This document shows, piece by piece, positions 1-8,774 of a stretch of 64,000 nt of DNA. Position numbers and translations under genes: made by a program. Every line of letters starts with the position of its first letter. Within the stretch, counting starts at the first letter, position 1. This stretch comes from JADKBO01 sp965230345 (GTDB lineage: Bacteria > Bacteroidota > Bacteroidia > Chitinophagales > Saprospiraceae): NCBI GenBank assembly GCA_965230345.1, contig CBDDKR010000002.1, positions 1,860,001 through 1,924,000 of the forward strand, written 5' to 3'. Under the pieces are notes generated by a model. It was given only the letters and a program-made list of their open reading frames with translations. It was not told the DNA's origin and ran no database searches.

Positions 1-862
1 AGTTTAATTTATCGGCTATTTCTTCAACAGTTTTCTGTGATGTATTAAATAGATTTTGACCCTTATCATTAATGCTAATTTGTCTTATTCCATAATTAAT
101 GGATCCTTGTAGTATTGGATCACTCGATTGAAATCTACCAATACTCCCTTTCGCGATTGCGGCTGTTTCATCAAATTGCCATCCCTCAAGTTGACTAATG
201 GAAAGTTTTTCTCGTTTGGCATCAAGAATAGTATAGTCTTTATGTATCCCAAGAAAGTCAAATACTCTGTCCAATTCCATCTTGGGATTGGATGTTAAAT
301 TTTCATATTTTATCGTAAGACAACGAGGATCATCTATAAATGATAAACCACATGAAGTGTTGATCAAGTAAATGCCAATGGCGTACACTAAACCGTAGCC
401 TCTACTCATTAACGAAGCAATGGTGTCTTGAGGATGGCGGACTATATGAATGATCTTACCTTCAGGGAAGCTATCTAAGAAATGACCAAAACTTGATGCA
501 TTAGCAGGAGTTTTTTCGACCCATATAGATTGTCGGTGGAATTGTCGAAAATGATCCTTAAACAAGTCTATTAAATGATTGAAATTATCAGACTTACGAA
601 TAAGCTCTTTAAGTATCTTATGATCTAGATGATACTCAGGAGTATGTAAATCGACTCCATTGTACATGTGCCACCCATGGTTTCTTAATCCTCTTACTCC
701 GCGATGAAGAATCCCAAATTTATGTTTAGAGAATGAGGTATATAATTCTTTTTTACAAAAAAGGTTGGACTCTTCTCCTGCAAAGATAGCGGGATGTCTG
801 TTAAGTATATTCTTTAATAAGGAACTTCCAGTACTCCCTGAACCACCCATTAATACTATCAT
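1..862 (-). CDS. Sulfotransferase family protein (3' end beyond left edge)
   Basis: Reading leftwards from an ATG at 862 there is an unbroken frame of 287 codons that runs off the window. The N-terminus carries a PAPS-binding P-loop (GGSGSTGSSLL, residues about 6-16), and IHIVRHPQDTIASLMSRG in the middle matches the 3'-phosphate binding segment of P-loop sulfotransferases. A conserved WVEKTP segment lies before it. Such enzymes move a sulfonate from PAPS to a carbohydrate, lipid or small-molecule acceptor; the acceptor cannot be told here. The start is well supported because the P-loop begins only five residues in, as usual for the family. The gene follows the LOG gene by 22 bases and is probably cotranscribed with it. 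The last residues are missing. Confidence 0.85.
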   Translation of the reverse strand, partial: MIVLMGGSGSTGSSLLKNILNRHPAIFAGEESNLFCKKELYTSFSKHKFGILHRGVRGLRNHGWHMYNGVDLHTPEYHLDHKILKELIRKSDNFNHLIDLFKDHFRQFHRQSIWVEKTPANASSFGHFLDSFPEGKIIHIVRHPQDTIASLMSRGYGLVYAIGIYLINTSCGLSFIDDPRCLTIKYENLTSNPKMELDRVFDFLGIHKDYTILDAKREKLSISQLEGWQFDETAAIAKGSIGRFQSSDPILQGSINYGIRQISINDKGQNLFNTSQKTVEEIADKLN

Positions 863-884
863 GAAAAGGGAGATGTTTTAAAGA

Positions 885-1613
885 TTACAACTCTAAGTTT
901 GGCTCTAATGTATGTTGATCCGCTGCATAATAATCTGAAATAATCTTAACTACTTCTTCAACATCATCTGTAACAGGTAGTAGATCAATGTCTTTTGGAC
1001 TAATTGTACCAAATTTTTCCAACATGGTATTTAGAATCCACTCTTTTAAACCTCCCCAAAATTCTGTTCCCATTAGAATTACAGGCACTGCCGTGATTTT
1101 TTTTGTTTGGATAAGTGTCAATACTTCAAATAATTCGTCCATTGTTCCAAAACCTCCAGGCATTACAACAAAGGCCTGAGCGTATTTAACGAACATTACT
1201 TTTCTAACAAAGAAGTAGCGATGATCTAAGTTCTTATCTGGATCAATATAAGGATTGTGATTTTGTTCGAATGGTAGATTAATATTTAACCCCACAGACA
1301 ATCCTCCTTTCAAATAGGCTCCTTTGTTGGAAGCCTCCATAATGCCTGGTCCTCCTCCTGAGATTATGCCATATCCTTCTTCGGTAAGCCTTGAAGCTAT
1401 AGAAGTGGCCAGTTTGTAATATTTTTCATGGGGTTTTGTCCGAGCACTACCAAATATAGATATACAAGGCCCAATTGAATTTAACTTTTCAAAACCATCA
1501 ACAAATTCGGCCAATACTTTGAACATCGTCCAAGAATTTTCTCCCTTCATGGAAGTCCATTTCTTCATTGTTCTAGTTGGTTCTGGGATTTCTTTTATTT
1601 TTCTTTCACTCAT
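885..1613 (-). CDS. LOG family protein (TIGR00730-type nucleoside 5'-monophosphate phosphoribohydrolase)
   Basis: The 242-residue protein has the family's two hallmarks: GGGPGIMEASNKGA (about 86-99) and PGGFGTMDELFE (about 151-162), the PGGxGTxxE signature that holds the catalytic Arg/Glu site. LOG proteins cleave cytokinin-type nucleotides or other purine nucleoside monophosphates into base and ribose phosphate; many were misnamed lysine decarboxylases. The extended N-terminus (about 50 residues before the Rossmann core) is seen in the longer bacterial subgroup. It is the first gene of a probable two-gene unit with the sulfotransferase downstream. No functional link between the two is evident. 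Confidence 0.85.
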   Translation of the reverse strand: MSERKIKEIPEPTRTMKKWTSMKGENSWTMFKVLAEFVDGFEKLNSIGPCISIFGSARTKPHEKYYKLATSIASRLTEEGYGIISGGGPGIMEASNKGAYLKGGLSVGLNINLPFEQNHNPYIDPDKNLDHRYFFVRKVMFVKYAQAFVVMPGGFGTMDELFEVLTLIQTKKITAVPVILMGTEFWGGLKEWILNTMLEKFGTISPKDIDLLPVTDDVEEVVKIISDYYAADQHTLEPNLEL

Positions 1614-1970
1614 TATTTTGTCTCGTTTTGTGATGTAAATGTAAAATTAATTTCCTCTAATTTCACTTTAAATATTCAGACTCCGTATCTGACAATTGCA
1701 AACAAAGCCTTGGTATAACGCAAGAGACTTTGTTTTTAGTATATAAATTGAAGAAATCAAATATTAAGATTTTTGATGGCCTCAATTTGCGAAGACAGTT
1801 GAGGTATGTTGATGTCTTTATGATGCGACAGCAAAGTAGAGTATGTATCAATTAATGGACAATCAGTATTGGTAATGAACAGAAGTATTTTAATGACCTT
1901 AAATTAACGATGTGTTTTAAAACAGTTCAAGATGAAGATTATTAACTTTGATGTAAAATTTGGTTAAAAC
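1614..1970. other. Divergent intergenic region with candidate promoter
   Basis: These 357 bases separate the leftward LOG gene from the rightward decarboxylase. No convincing gene is seen; a 62-codon leftward frame (1663-1851) has no recognisable features. TAACTTTG at 1943-1950 fits the Bacteroidota -7 element TAnnTTTG and lies 20 bases before the start of the decarboxylase gene. A good -33 TTTG is not present at the usual distance; only TTTT is found at about 1915. Confidence 0.4.
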
Positions 1971-3008
1971 ATGAAGGAGGTTTCTTGGAGGAGTCCATCA
2001 AATATTGCTATCGTTAAGTATTGGGGAAAATATGGTCGTCAATTACCTAGAAATACATCATTAAGTCTTACACTTTCTAAGGCGCATACAAATACAGCAA
2101 TTAAGTATTCTCCCAAGAATGATGACGGTTTGATTTCTTTAAAGTTTTTTTTTGAGGGTAAATTGAATCCTAAATTTGGTGAAAAGACCATGAATTTCTT
2201 TGATGCAGTTAGGGAAGATCTGCCTTTTTTGACTACTTATGCCTTTGAGGTTCATACAGACAATACTTTTCCACATTCCTCTGGAATCGCCAGTTCTGCC
2301 TCTGGCATGTCAGCAATTGCTCTTGGAATTTGTCAGATAGAATCTTTGTTATCTGATTCAATCTTTATGGATAATGAAAAATTTAGAAAGCGAGCATCTT
2401 TCTTTTCTCGTTTAGGCTCAGGAAGTGCTTGTAGATCCGTATATCCAATAGCAAGTTCTTGGGGGAAGCACCCCGATATTTCTGATAGTTCGGATGAGTT
2501 TGCCACACCTTTAGAAGATCAGATGCATTCAGTGTTTAATACTTATCATGATGATATTTTGATCGTAAGTCGTTCAGAAAAGTCAGTATCTTCTACAGCA
2601 GGTCATAGTTTAATGAATGGAAATCCTTTTGCTGAAGCAAGATATAAACAAGCTAATGAAAGGATTACCTTATTGTTAAATGCTATGAAGACAGGAGATC
2701 TGGAATTATTCGGAAAAATTGCTGAAAATGAGGCCTTGACTTTACACGCTCTAATGATGTGTAGTGACCCATCTTATGTATTGATGGAGCCAAATACATT
2801 AGCCATTATATCAGAGATTAGAAATTATAGAAAAGAGACATCGTTGCCGATCTATTTTACATTAGACGCTGGACCTAACATACATCTTCTTTATCCTGAC
2901 TCTATCAAAACTGAAGTAGATAAGTTTGTAACCGAAGTTCTAATCAAATATTGTGATCAAGGAAAAGTATTAAAGGACCAAGTAGGTCTAGGGTCTTTGA
3001 TGATTTAA
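1971..3008 (+). CDS. mvaD: Diphosphomevalonate decarboxylase
   Basis: A GHMP-kinase-fold enzyme that converts mevalonate 5-diphosphate to isopentenyl diphosphate with ATP use, the last step of the mevalonate route. The N-terminus SPSNIAIVKYWGK (8-20) is the substrate-binding signature of the family, PHSSGIASSASGMSAIA (101-117) is the phosphate-binding loop, and SRLGSGSACRS near residue 147 is the second conserved loop. The Asp in TLDAGPNIHLL (about 298-308) is the expected catalytic base region. Length (345) is normal. It stands alone here; other mevalonate genes are not in the window. Some Bacteroidota use this pathway instead of the MEP pathway, so the gene fits. Confidence 0.92.
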   Translation: MKEVSWRSPSNIAIVKYWGKYGRQLPRNTSLSLTLSKAHTNTAIKYSPKNDDGLISLKFFFEGKLNPKFGEKTMNFFDAVREDLPFLTTYAFEVHTDNTFPHSSGIASSASGMSAIALGICQIESLLSDSIFMDNEKFRKRASFFSRLGSGSACRSVYPIASSWGKHPDISDSSDEFATPLEDQMHSVFNTYHDDILIVSRSEKSVSSTAGHSLMNGNPFAEARYKQANERITLLLNAMKTGDLELFGKIAENEALTLHALMMCSDPSYVLMEPNTLAIISEIRNYRKETSLPIYFTLDAGPNIHLLYPDSIKTEVDKFVTEVLIKYCDQGKVLKDQVGLGSLMI

Positions 3009-3023
3009 GATGATCCTATTTTC

Positions 3024-4343
3024 TTAGCTTTTCTGTATAACTATATTTTCCCCTTTACCTTGATCAAATCGAACAAAACTCATTACGATAAACCCAAGAA
3101 TAAACAATATAGCCAATACAAGAACGGAATACCTCATGTCATGTGTCAATTGATAAACTAAACCATAAAGGAAGGTGCCAACTACAATGGAAAGTTTGTA
3201 GAGGACGTCGTACAAACTGAAAAAGCTGGTTACATCATCTTCTTCTTTCTTTAGTAACTTGGAATAACTCGCACGCGATAAAGCTTGAATACCTCCAACT
3301 ACCATTCCAACGGATGCTGCCAAGTAATAAAATGCATTTTTTGTATGAACAAAATAAGCCGCTATACAGATTAAAGCCCAAATAGCGATTTGAATCAAAA
3401 GCGCCCATTTATTGCCAATTTTTCCAGATAGCCAAGCGAAGAGATGTGCTCCACATATTCCGATCAATTGTATTAAAAGAACAATGATGATTAGCTCATT
3501 GGTCTCCATACCGAGTTCTTGCTTCCCAAAGATGGTTGCCACATATATTACGGTCTGAACACCAGCGTAATAAAGAAATAGACTTAGTAAAAATAGTTTT
3601 AAGTTCCTCATTTGTAAAGCCTCTTTTATCACTGAAATAATTTCAGTGTAACCCTTGGCAATCATACTGCTTTTAAAGGGTTTTTTACTATCCTTTGGTA
3701 GGTTGAATAAAGTGTATTGTGCAAAGCCTAGCCACCATAATCCTACCATAAGGAATCCAATTCGGGGGGGAAGATTTGGATCTGTGATGCCATAAAAGTC
3801 AGGTTTGATAACTAAAGTAAGAATCATGACCAATAGTATTACACTACCTACATATCCATAAGAAAATCCTTTCGCACTAAGTTTATCGTATTGATCTTCT
3901 GTCGCGATTAAGGGGATATAACTGTCGTAAAAAACCAGACCGCCAGCAAATCCAATGGTAGCTAGAATAAAGGCTACAGTTCCAATCCATATCTGATCTG
4001 CTCCTTTGAAGAAGAACATGGACATGCATGCAACAGAGCCTATTAAGGTGAAAAGACGAAGAAAGAATTTTCTTTTTCCTGAGTAATCCGCTATTCCTGA
4101 AAGCAAAGGAGAGGCGAATGCTAAAATGATGTAGGCAAAAGAAACCGAAAAAGCAAACAGTGAATCACTGGCAATATAGTTTCCAAATAGCGCAATACTA
4201 TCAGGAGCCATAGTCGTATAATAAACAGGAAATATTGCCGTAGAAATTACCAACGAATAAGAACTGTTGGCCCAGTCAAAAATGGCCCAAGCTTTAATGG
4301 TTTTCTTATCGTTTTTTACAATATTTGCTTGACTAACATCCAT
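3024..4343 (-). CDS. MFS transporter, UMF1 (Atg22-like) family
   Basis: The protein has 439 residues and about twelve hydrophobic segments. It opens with WAIFDWANSSYSLVIST (about 19-35), the strongly conserved first helix of the UMF1/Atg22 branch of the major facilitator superfamily; PLLSGIADYSGKRKFF follows as the loop 2-3 motif. Yeast Atg22 exports amino acids from the vacuole; bacterial members have no settled substrate. It converges on mvaD with 15 bases between and diverges from the sirtuin gene, so it is probably a single-gene unit. Confidence 0.85.
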   Translation of the reverse strand: MDVSQANIVKNDKKTIKAWAIFDWANSSYSLVISTAIFPVYYTTMAPDSIALFGNYIASDSLFAFSVSFAYIILAFASPLLSGIADYSGKRKFFLRLFTLIGSVACMSMFFFKGADQIWIGTVAFILATIGFAGGLVFYDSYIPLIATEDQYDKLSAKGFSYGYVGSVILLVMILTLVIKPDFYGITDPNLPPRIGFLMVGLWWLGFAQYTLFNLPKDSKKPFKSSMIAKGYTEIISVIKEALQMRNLKLFLLSLFLYYAGVQTVIYVATIFGKQELGMETNELIIIVLLIQLIGICGAHLFAWLSGKIGNKWALLIQIAIWALICIAAYFVHTKNAFYYLAASVGMVVGGIQALSRASYSKLLKKEEDDVTSFFSLYDVLYKLSIVVGTFLYGLVYQLTHDMRYSVLVLAILFILGFIVMSFVRFDQGKGENIVIQKS

Positions 4344-4444
4344 AATATATGTGTTAAGAGTCTGAAAGATAATAAAAAAAAGAAAGGTCTTATCAGGATG
4401 TTCTAAAATGTAGTCAATTACTAAGTCAATAAAAATTAATACAA

Positions 4445-5134
4445 TTGAAAAAGAGAATTGCAGTCCTCACAGGTGCAGGAATTAGTGCTGAAAGTGGAAT
4501 TTCCACATTTAGAGATGCCAATGGATTATGGGAAGGTCATGATGTTATGGAAGTAGCAAGTCCGGAAGGATTTATGAAAAATCCAGAATTGGTATTGGAG
4601 TTCTACAATCAGAGGAGGAGGCAGCTTTTGACTGTGAATCCGAATGATGGACATAGAGAGTTGGTTAGATTAGAATCTAAATTTGAGGTAGATATCATTA
4701 CTCAAAATGTTGATGATTTACATGAAAGGGCAGGAAGTATGAATATTATTCATTTGCATGGTGAATTGCTGAAAGCTAGACCAAAGGATCGATATGATGC
4801 GATTGTTTGGAAAAAGGATATAACACTTACTGATTGCGATGATCGTGGAGTCCAATTAAGACCTCATATCGTTTGGTTTGGAGAGGCCGTACCTTTATTG
4901 GAGAATGCCATTAAACTAGTAGAAAAGGCTGATATGATTATCATAATAGGGACATCAATGCAAGTTTATCCAGCAGCGTCATTGGTCTCGTACGCCAGAC
5001 ATCATGTACCCGTTTATTACATAGATCCTAAACCAAGTATTTCCTATGAACTGCAACAGCGCATAAACCTTGAAATCATCGCGGAAAGAGCTACTATAGG
5101 TGTACCCTTGATTGTATCAAAATTATTGAATTAG
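4445..5134 (+). CDS. SIR2 family NAD-dependent protein deacylase (TTG start)
   Basis: The NAD-binding motif GAGISAESGISTFRDANG (10-27), TQNVDDLHERAG (86-97) and the catalytic His in IIHLHGEL (H105) identify a sirtuin, with the deacylase-type RPHIVWFGEAVP further on. It would remove acyl groups from lysines using NAD+. The zinc-binding Cys pairs of classical sirtuins are absent: the segment after HGELLKAR has only one Cys, a short-loop form I have seen in Bacteroidota sirtuins. The only start that keeps the beta-strand before the glycine motif is TTG at 4445; the first in-frame ATG lies past that motif. It is divergent from the UMF1 transporter with 101 bases between. Confidence 0.88.
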   Translation: MKKRIAVLTGAGISAESGISTFRDANGLWEGHDVMEVASPEGFMKNPELVLEFYNQRRRQLLTVNPNDGHRELVRLESKFEVDIITQNVDDLHERAGSMNIIHLHGELLKARPKDRYDAIVWKKDITLTDCDDRGVQLRPHIVWFGEAVPLLENAIKLVEKADMIIIIGTSMQVYPAASLVSYARHHVPVYYIDPKPSISYELQQRINLEIIAERATIGVPLIVSKLLN

Positions 5135-5161
5135 ATAATCTTCTTTTAGGTAAAATGGATT

Positions 5162-6211
5162 CTATTGATTTTTAACCTTTGGGTCAATAAGTGAATAAAA
5201 AATATCGGTAAGTATATTGATTACAATGAAAACGGAGGATATAAACAATACACAGGCCAAAATAACGGGTATGTCATAGTTGATCAAACCATTAATGGTT
5301 AAAGCGCCAACACCTTTGTAATTAAAAACTTTTTCTACAAAAAATGCTCCAGCAAGCATGGAAGCTAACCAGCCAGATAAAGATGTGACTATAGGATTGA
5401 GTGCATTTCGAATGACGTGTTTATATATGATCTGAACGAACTTTAGCCCCTTTGCTTTAGCTGTTAAGATGTAATTAGCCTTCAATACATCCAACATGGC
5501 ATTTCGTGTCAATTGTACAACTATTGAAATAGGGCGAATTCCAAGAGCTAAAGCGGGTAAAACTAAGTTTTTCCAAACCACAACATCATCACCTATATTA
5601 TTCACTTCGAATATGCCCCCTTGCATATTTAATCCTGTGTAGGAAGACCATAAATATCCAAAAGTAAGTGCAAAAAAAATCGATGCTACATAACTAGGTA
5701 CCGAAATGCCTACCGTGGATATTACTAGAATCGCATTGTCTAACCAAGACTTGTGGTAAATTGATGCTATTATTCCTAGAATAATGCCAATTATTGTAGC
5801 CAATATAAATGCTGCCAATGCTAGAATTAATGTTTGGGGAATGGACTCTTTCATTAGTTCATAGACGGATCTGCCATTTTGGTAAGAAGTTCTTAAGTAT
5901 GGTTTTTTGATTATAATTTGAAAGGCACCAAGAGAAAGATGATATCCTTTATTATGAAATCGATCTTGTTGATTAGAAGTGATTACTAAGGGAGAAATAT
6001 CACCAAGGTATCTGATCATTTGCTGATGCAATGGAAGATCGAGGCCAAGCTCTTTCTGTCTTTCTATAACAGTATTGTTATCCGAACGTTGTCCAAAGGT
6101 AAGTCTGGCGGGATCAACTGGTGCAAGGTAAATGATGGAACAGATCAATACAACGACCGATATCAAGACCATTAATCCTGAGACTATTCTTTTCAACACA
6201 AAATTGACCAT
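5162..6211 (-). CDS. ABC transporter permease, DppB/OppB type
   Basis: A 349-residue inner-membrane protein with six predicted helices. The N-terminal helix begins FVLKRIVSGLMVL, as in DppB, and the cytoplasmic coupling loop RNAMLDVLKANYILTAKAKGL (about 240-260) is the EAA motif that touches the ATPase. Its relatives import peptides or nickel. About 60 residues between helices 1 and 2 form the usual periplasmic insertion. No DppC partner, ATPase or binding protein is nearby, so it must work with subunits encoded elsewhere. It converges on the sirtuin gene and diverges from the SPFH gene. Confidence 0.85.
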   Translation of the reverse strand: MVNFVLKRIVSGLMVLISVVVLICSIIYLAPVDPARLTFGQRSDNNTVIERQKELGLDLPLHQQMIRYLGDISPLVITSNQQDRFHNKGYHLSLGAFQIIIKKPYLRTSYQNGRSVYELMKESIPQTLILALAAFILATIIGIILGIIASIYHKSWLDNAILVISTVGISVPSYVASIFFALTFGYLWSSYTGLNMQGGIFEVNNIGDDVVVWKNLVLPALALGIRPISIVVQLTRNAMLDVLKANYILTAKAKGLKFVQIIYKHVIRNALNPIVTSLSGWLASMLAGAFFVEKVFNYKGVGALTINGLINYDIPVILACVLFISSVFIVINILTDIFYSLIDPKVKNQ

Positions 6212-6313
6212 AAAAGCAAAAATAATGATTTATTTGACGAGTAATGCTTCGATTTTTATCGATATTTTGTCCAGACATATCGATGATTGGTGATTTTGTG
6301 GTAAAACAATGAT

Positions 6314-6321
6314 TATATTTG
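6314..6321 (+). promoter_or_regulatory. Candidate -7 promoter element for the SPFH gene
   Basis: TATATTTG matches TAnnTTTG exactly and lies 17 bases before the ATG at 6338. A TTTG at 6295-6298 is nearer than the usual 19-21 bases, so the -33 part is weak. A leader of about 10 bases is implied. Confidence 0.4.
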
Positions 6322-6337
6322 AAATAAAAATTTTACT

Positions 6338-7252
6338 ATGGAATTTCTCTTACCCCCAATTTTATTTTTATCCCTATTCTTATTGTTTACTGGGTTATTT
6401 ACTGTGAAACAACAGACATTTGCCATTCTCGAAAGACTTGGAAAATTCAAAGCAATTAAAAGTCCTGGATTACATTTTAAGTTTCCAATTGTTGACAAAG
6501 TAGCTGGGAGGGTTACGGTTAAGATTCAACAATTAGATGTGATTGTCGAAACAAAAACTTACGACGATGTATTTGTGAAGTTGAAAGTTTCGGTTCAGTT
6601 TAAGATTTTGCCAGCCAAGGTGTATGATGCATTCTATAAGCTAGAAAATCCACATGATCAGATTACTTCTTACATATTTGATGTAGTAAGAGCAGAAGTG
6701 CCAAAAATGAAATTGGATGATGTTTTCGTGAAGAAGGACGATATTGCAATTGCTATTCGGAGGGAGATTTCGGAAGCAATGAATGAATACGGATACGAAA
6801 TTGTCAAGGCTTTGGTGACAGATATTGATCCTGATGCAGAAGTAAAAAATGCAATGAATAGGATTAATGCTGCAGAGCGTGAAAAGACCGCTGCTGAATA
6901 CGAAGGTGAAGCAGAAAGAATTAGAATTGTAGCTAAGGCTAGAGCGGAAGCGGAAAGTAAGCGATTGCAAGGACAAGGTATCGCCGACCAACGAAGAGAG
7001 ATCGCAAAAGGACTTGAAGATTCGGTTGAAGCACTCAATAAAGTTGGTATCAACAGTCAAGAAGCATCTTCATTGATTGTAATTACACAGCATTACGACA
7101 CTTTACAAAGTGTTGGAGAAAGTACTAAGAGTAACTTGATTTTGTTGCCAAACTCTCCAAGCACGGCCTCGGATATGTTGGCCAATATGGTCACTTCATT
7201 CCATGCTGCGCAAAAATTGGGTGAAGAAACAAGTGGAACTCCCAAAGAATGA
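6338..7252 (+). CDS. SPFH/Band 7 domain protein (stomatin/slipin-like)
   Basis: One N-terminal hydrophobic segment (residues 1-20) anchors the protein. The SPFH domain follows (KQQTFAILERLGKFK onward to about residue 180), then a charged coiled coil rich in Ala, Glu and Arg (about 165-235), and a 60-residue tail. Stomatin-like proteins build large membrane rings that organise lipid domains and often regulate proteases. Length (304) is typical. No NfeD-type partner, which often accompanies these genes, is present. The gene is flanked by its own promoter-like site and a strong terminator, so it is probably monocistronic. Confidence 0.88.
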   Translation: MEFLLPPILFLSLFLLFTGLFTVKQQTFAILERLGKFKAIKSPGLHFKFPIVDKVAGRVTVKIQQLDVIVETKTYDDVFVKLKVSVQFKILPAKVYDAFYKLENPHDQITSYIFDVVRAEVPKMKLDDVFVKKDDIAIAIRREISEAMNEYGYEIVKALVTDIDPDAEVKNAMNRINAAEREKTAAEYEGEAERIRIVAKARAEAESKRLQGQGIADQRREIAKGLEDSVEALNKVGINSQEASSLIVITQHYDTLQSVGESTKSNLILLPNSPSTASDMLANMVTSFHAAQKLGEETSGTPKE

Positions 7253-7295
7253 TGTAATTCTGTCCGATATAATTGAAATAGAAATATTAGTTTAA

Positions 7296-7330
7296 AAATA
7301 AAGCGACGAATTTTGTTTGTCGCTTTATTT
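7296..7330 (+). terminator. Rho-independent terminator of the SPFH gene
   Basis: AAATAAAGCGAC (7296-7307) and GTCGCTTTATTT (7319-7330) form a perfect 12-bp stem with an 11-base loop; the stem itself ends in the U-rich stretch, followed by TTAG. It lies 44 bases after the SPFH stop codon. Confidence 0.8.
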
Positions 7331-7379
7331 TTAGTGTAAATTTAAATTTCAAAATAATAGAATAAATCACGGTAATAAT

Positions 7380-8747
7380 ATGAGTTTCAAACTTAGTACT
7401 TTAATCATTGCTTTGCTTTTGTCTTTAACTAGCTATGGACAAGCTGTAGAAGGAAAATTACTTGGGAAATGGAGCGATCAATCTCTGCCCAGTAGCTCAA
7501 ACCATAACAATAGATACAACGAAATATGGGGCCTAGAACAAGATGGTAGAGAATATGCCATCATTGGTACAACATATGGTACACATTTTATCGATGTTAC
7601 CGATTCCGAAAATCTAACAGAGATCACAAGAGTCAAAGGAGGTGTTACAGGACCTCAAGTTGTACATCGAGATTACCACGATTACAATGGTTATCTTTAT
7701 GCAGTATGCGATGAAGGAGCTCAGAGTGCTATGCAAATCATGGATATGTCCACCTTGCCTGATTCAGTTACAGTGGTCTACGATTCACCTCAATTAATTC
7801 AAAGAGCGCACAACATATTCATAGATGAAAAACACGCTATTTTATATGGATTTATCTCTTTTGGACCATTAGTGTTAATAGATATCAGCACACCTGATCA
7901 GCCAGAATTAATTGCTTCATATGACAATATCGAAGGCGTTCAATTGGGATGGGGAAGCCACGATGGCTTTGTCGATGATAATTTGGCATTTTTAAATATT
8001 GGAGATGGATTAGTTATTGCAGATTTTACGGATCCCAAGAATGCCAAGTTAGTTACCTATGTAGAAAAGGGTGATTACCCAGATTCGGGATACAATCATT
8101 CTGGATGGATGACTGAGGATAGAAACTATTATTACTTAGCTGATGAAAACCATGGGTTTAGCATGAAGGTCTTGGATATTTCTGAGCTTCCTGATGTCAA
8201 AATTGGTAAAACTTTTGATGCAGAATCAACATCGCCACATAGTATACCACATAACCAGATTGTATTAGGTAATCATTTATATGTGGCTTATTATTTTGAT
8301 GGCTTGCAAGTATTTGATATTTCTGATCCGGAAAATCCAGTTAGAATTATGCATTATCCTACTTCTAACGAGCCACATGCCAATGGTTTGTATCGTGGTG
8401 CATGGGGCGTGTATCCATTTTTACCTTCTGGTAATATTTTGGTTTCAGATATGCAAGAGGGGCTATTTGTAGTTGAAGGAGTAGATAAATTATCATCGAT
8501 ATCTTCAAACCCTATCGTAAATGAGATTGCTATATCTCCAAACCCTACTTCTGATTATTTAAATATAGATGCTGGGGATTTAAACCTAACTAAAATTGAA
8601 CTGTACACGGTTGATGGGAAACTTATGCAATCATGGACCGCCCAATCTAGCATAAGAATTTCGGATGAAGTCGAAAATGGTGTTTATATTTTAATGGTTG
8701 CAACGGATCAGGGTACTAAGTCCTTTAATGTAGTCTTTCAACAATAA
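7380..8747 (+). CDS. Secreted beta-propeller protein, choice-of-anchor B type, with T9SS type A sorting domain
   Basis: A signal peptide (1-20, ending SYGQA) precedes repeated LVIP-type propeller blades such as DVTDSENLTEI, DISTPDQPELIA, DFTDPKNAKLVTYV and DISDPENPVRIMHYP (residues about 60-360). This layout matches the choice-of-anchor B family. The last 75 residues (NEIAISPNPTSDYLNI... to a final strand) are a T9SS type A sorting domain, so the protein should be exported and processed at the cell surface. Its ligand is unknown. It is 27 bases upstream of the GH109-like gene and probably cotranscribed. Confidence 0.85.
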   Translation: MSFKLSTLIIALLLSLTSYGQAVEGKLLGKWSDQSLPSSSNHNNRYNEIWGLEQDGREYAIIGTTYGTHFIDVTDSENLTEITRVKGGVTGPQVVHRDYHDYNGYLYAVCDEGAQSAMQIMDMSTLPDSVTVVYDSPQLIQRAHNIFIDEKHAILYGFISFGPLVLIDISTPDQPELIASYDNIEGVQLGWGSHDGFVDDNLAFLNIGDGLVIADFTDPKNAKLVTYVEKGDYPDSGYNHSGWMTEDRNYYYLADENHGFSMKVLDISELPDVKIGKTFDAESTSPHSIPHNQIVLGNHLYVAYYFDGLQVFDISDPENPVRIMHYPTSNEPHANGLYRGAWGVYPFLPSGNILVSDMQEGLFVVEGVDKLSSISSNPIVNEIAISPNPTSDYLNIDAGDLNLTKIELYTVDGKLMQSWTAQSSIRISDEVENGVYILMVATDQGTKSFNVVFQQ

Positions 8748-8774
8748 ATTGCAAGTCAGTTAAATAATCATAAT

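Noticed and set aside
1663..1851. Leftward 62-codon frame in the gap before the decarboxylase gene
   Set aside because: No family features, odd composition, and it overlaps a divergent promoter region.
6641..7060. Two leftward frames (139 and 127 codons) inside the SPFH gene
   Set aside because: They are antisense to the Ala/Glu-rich coiled coil, whose codon bias keeps the opposite frames open; no start context or family.
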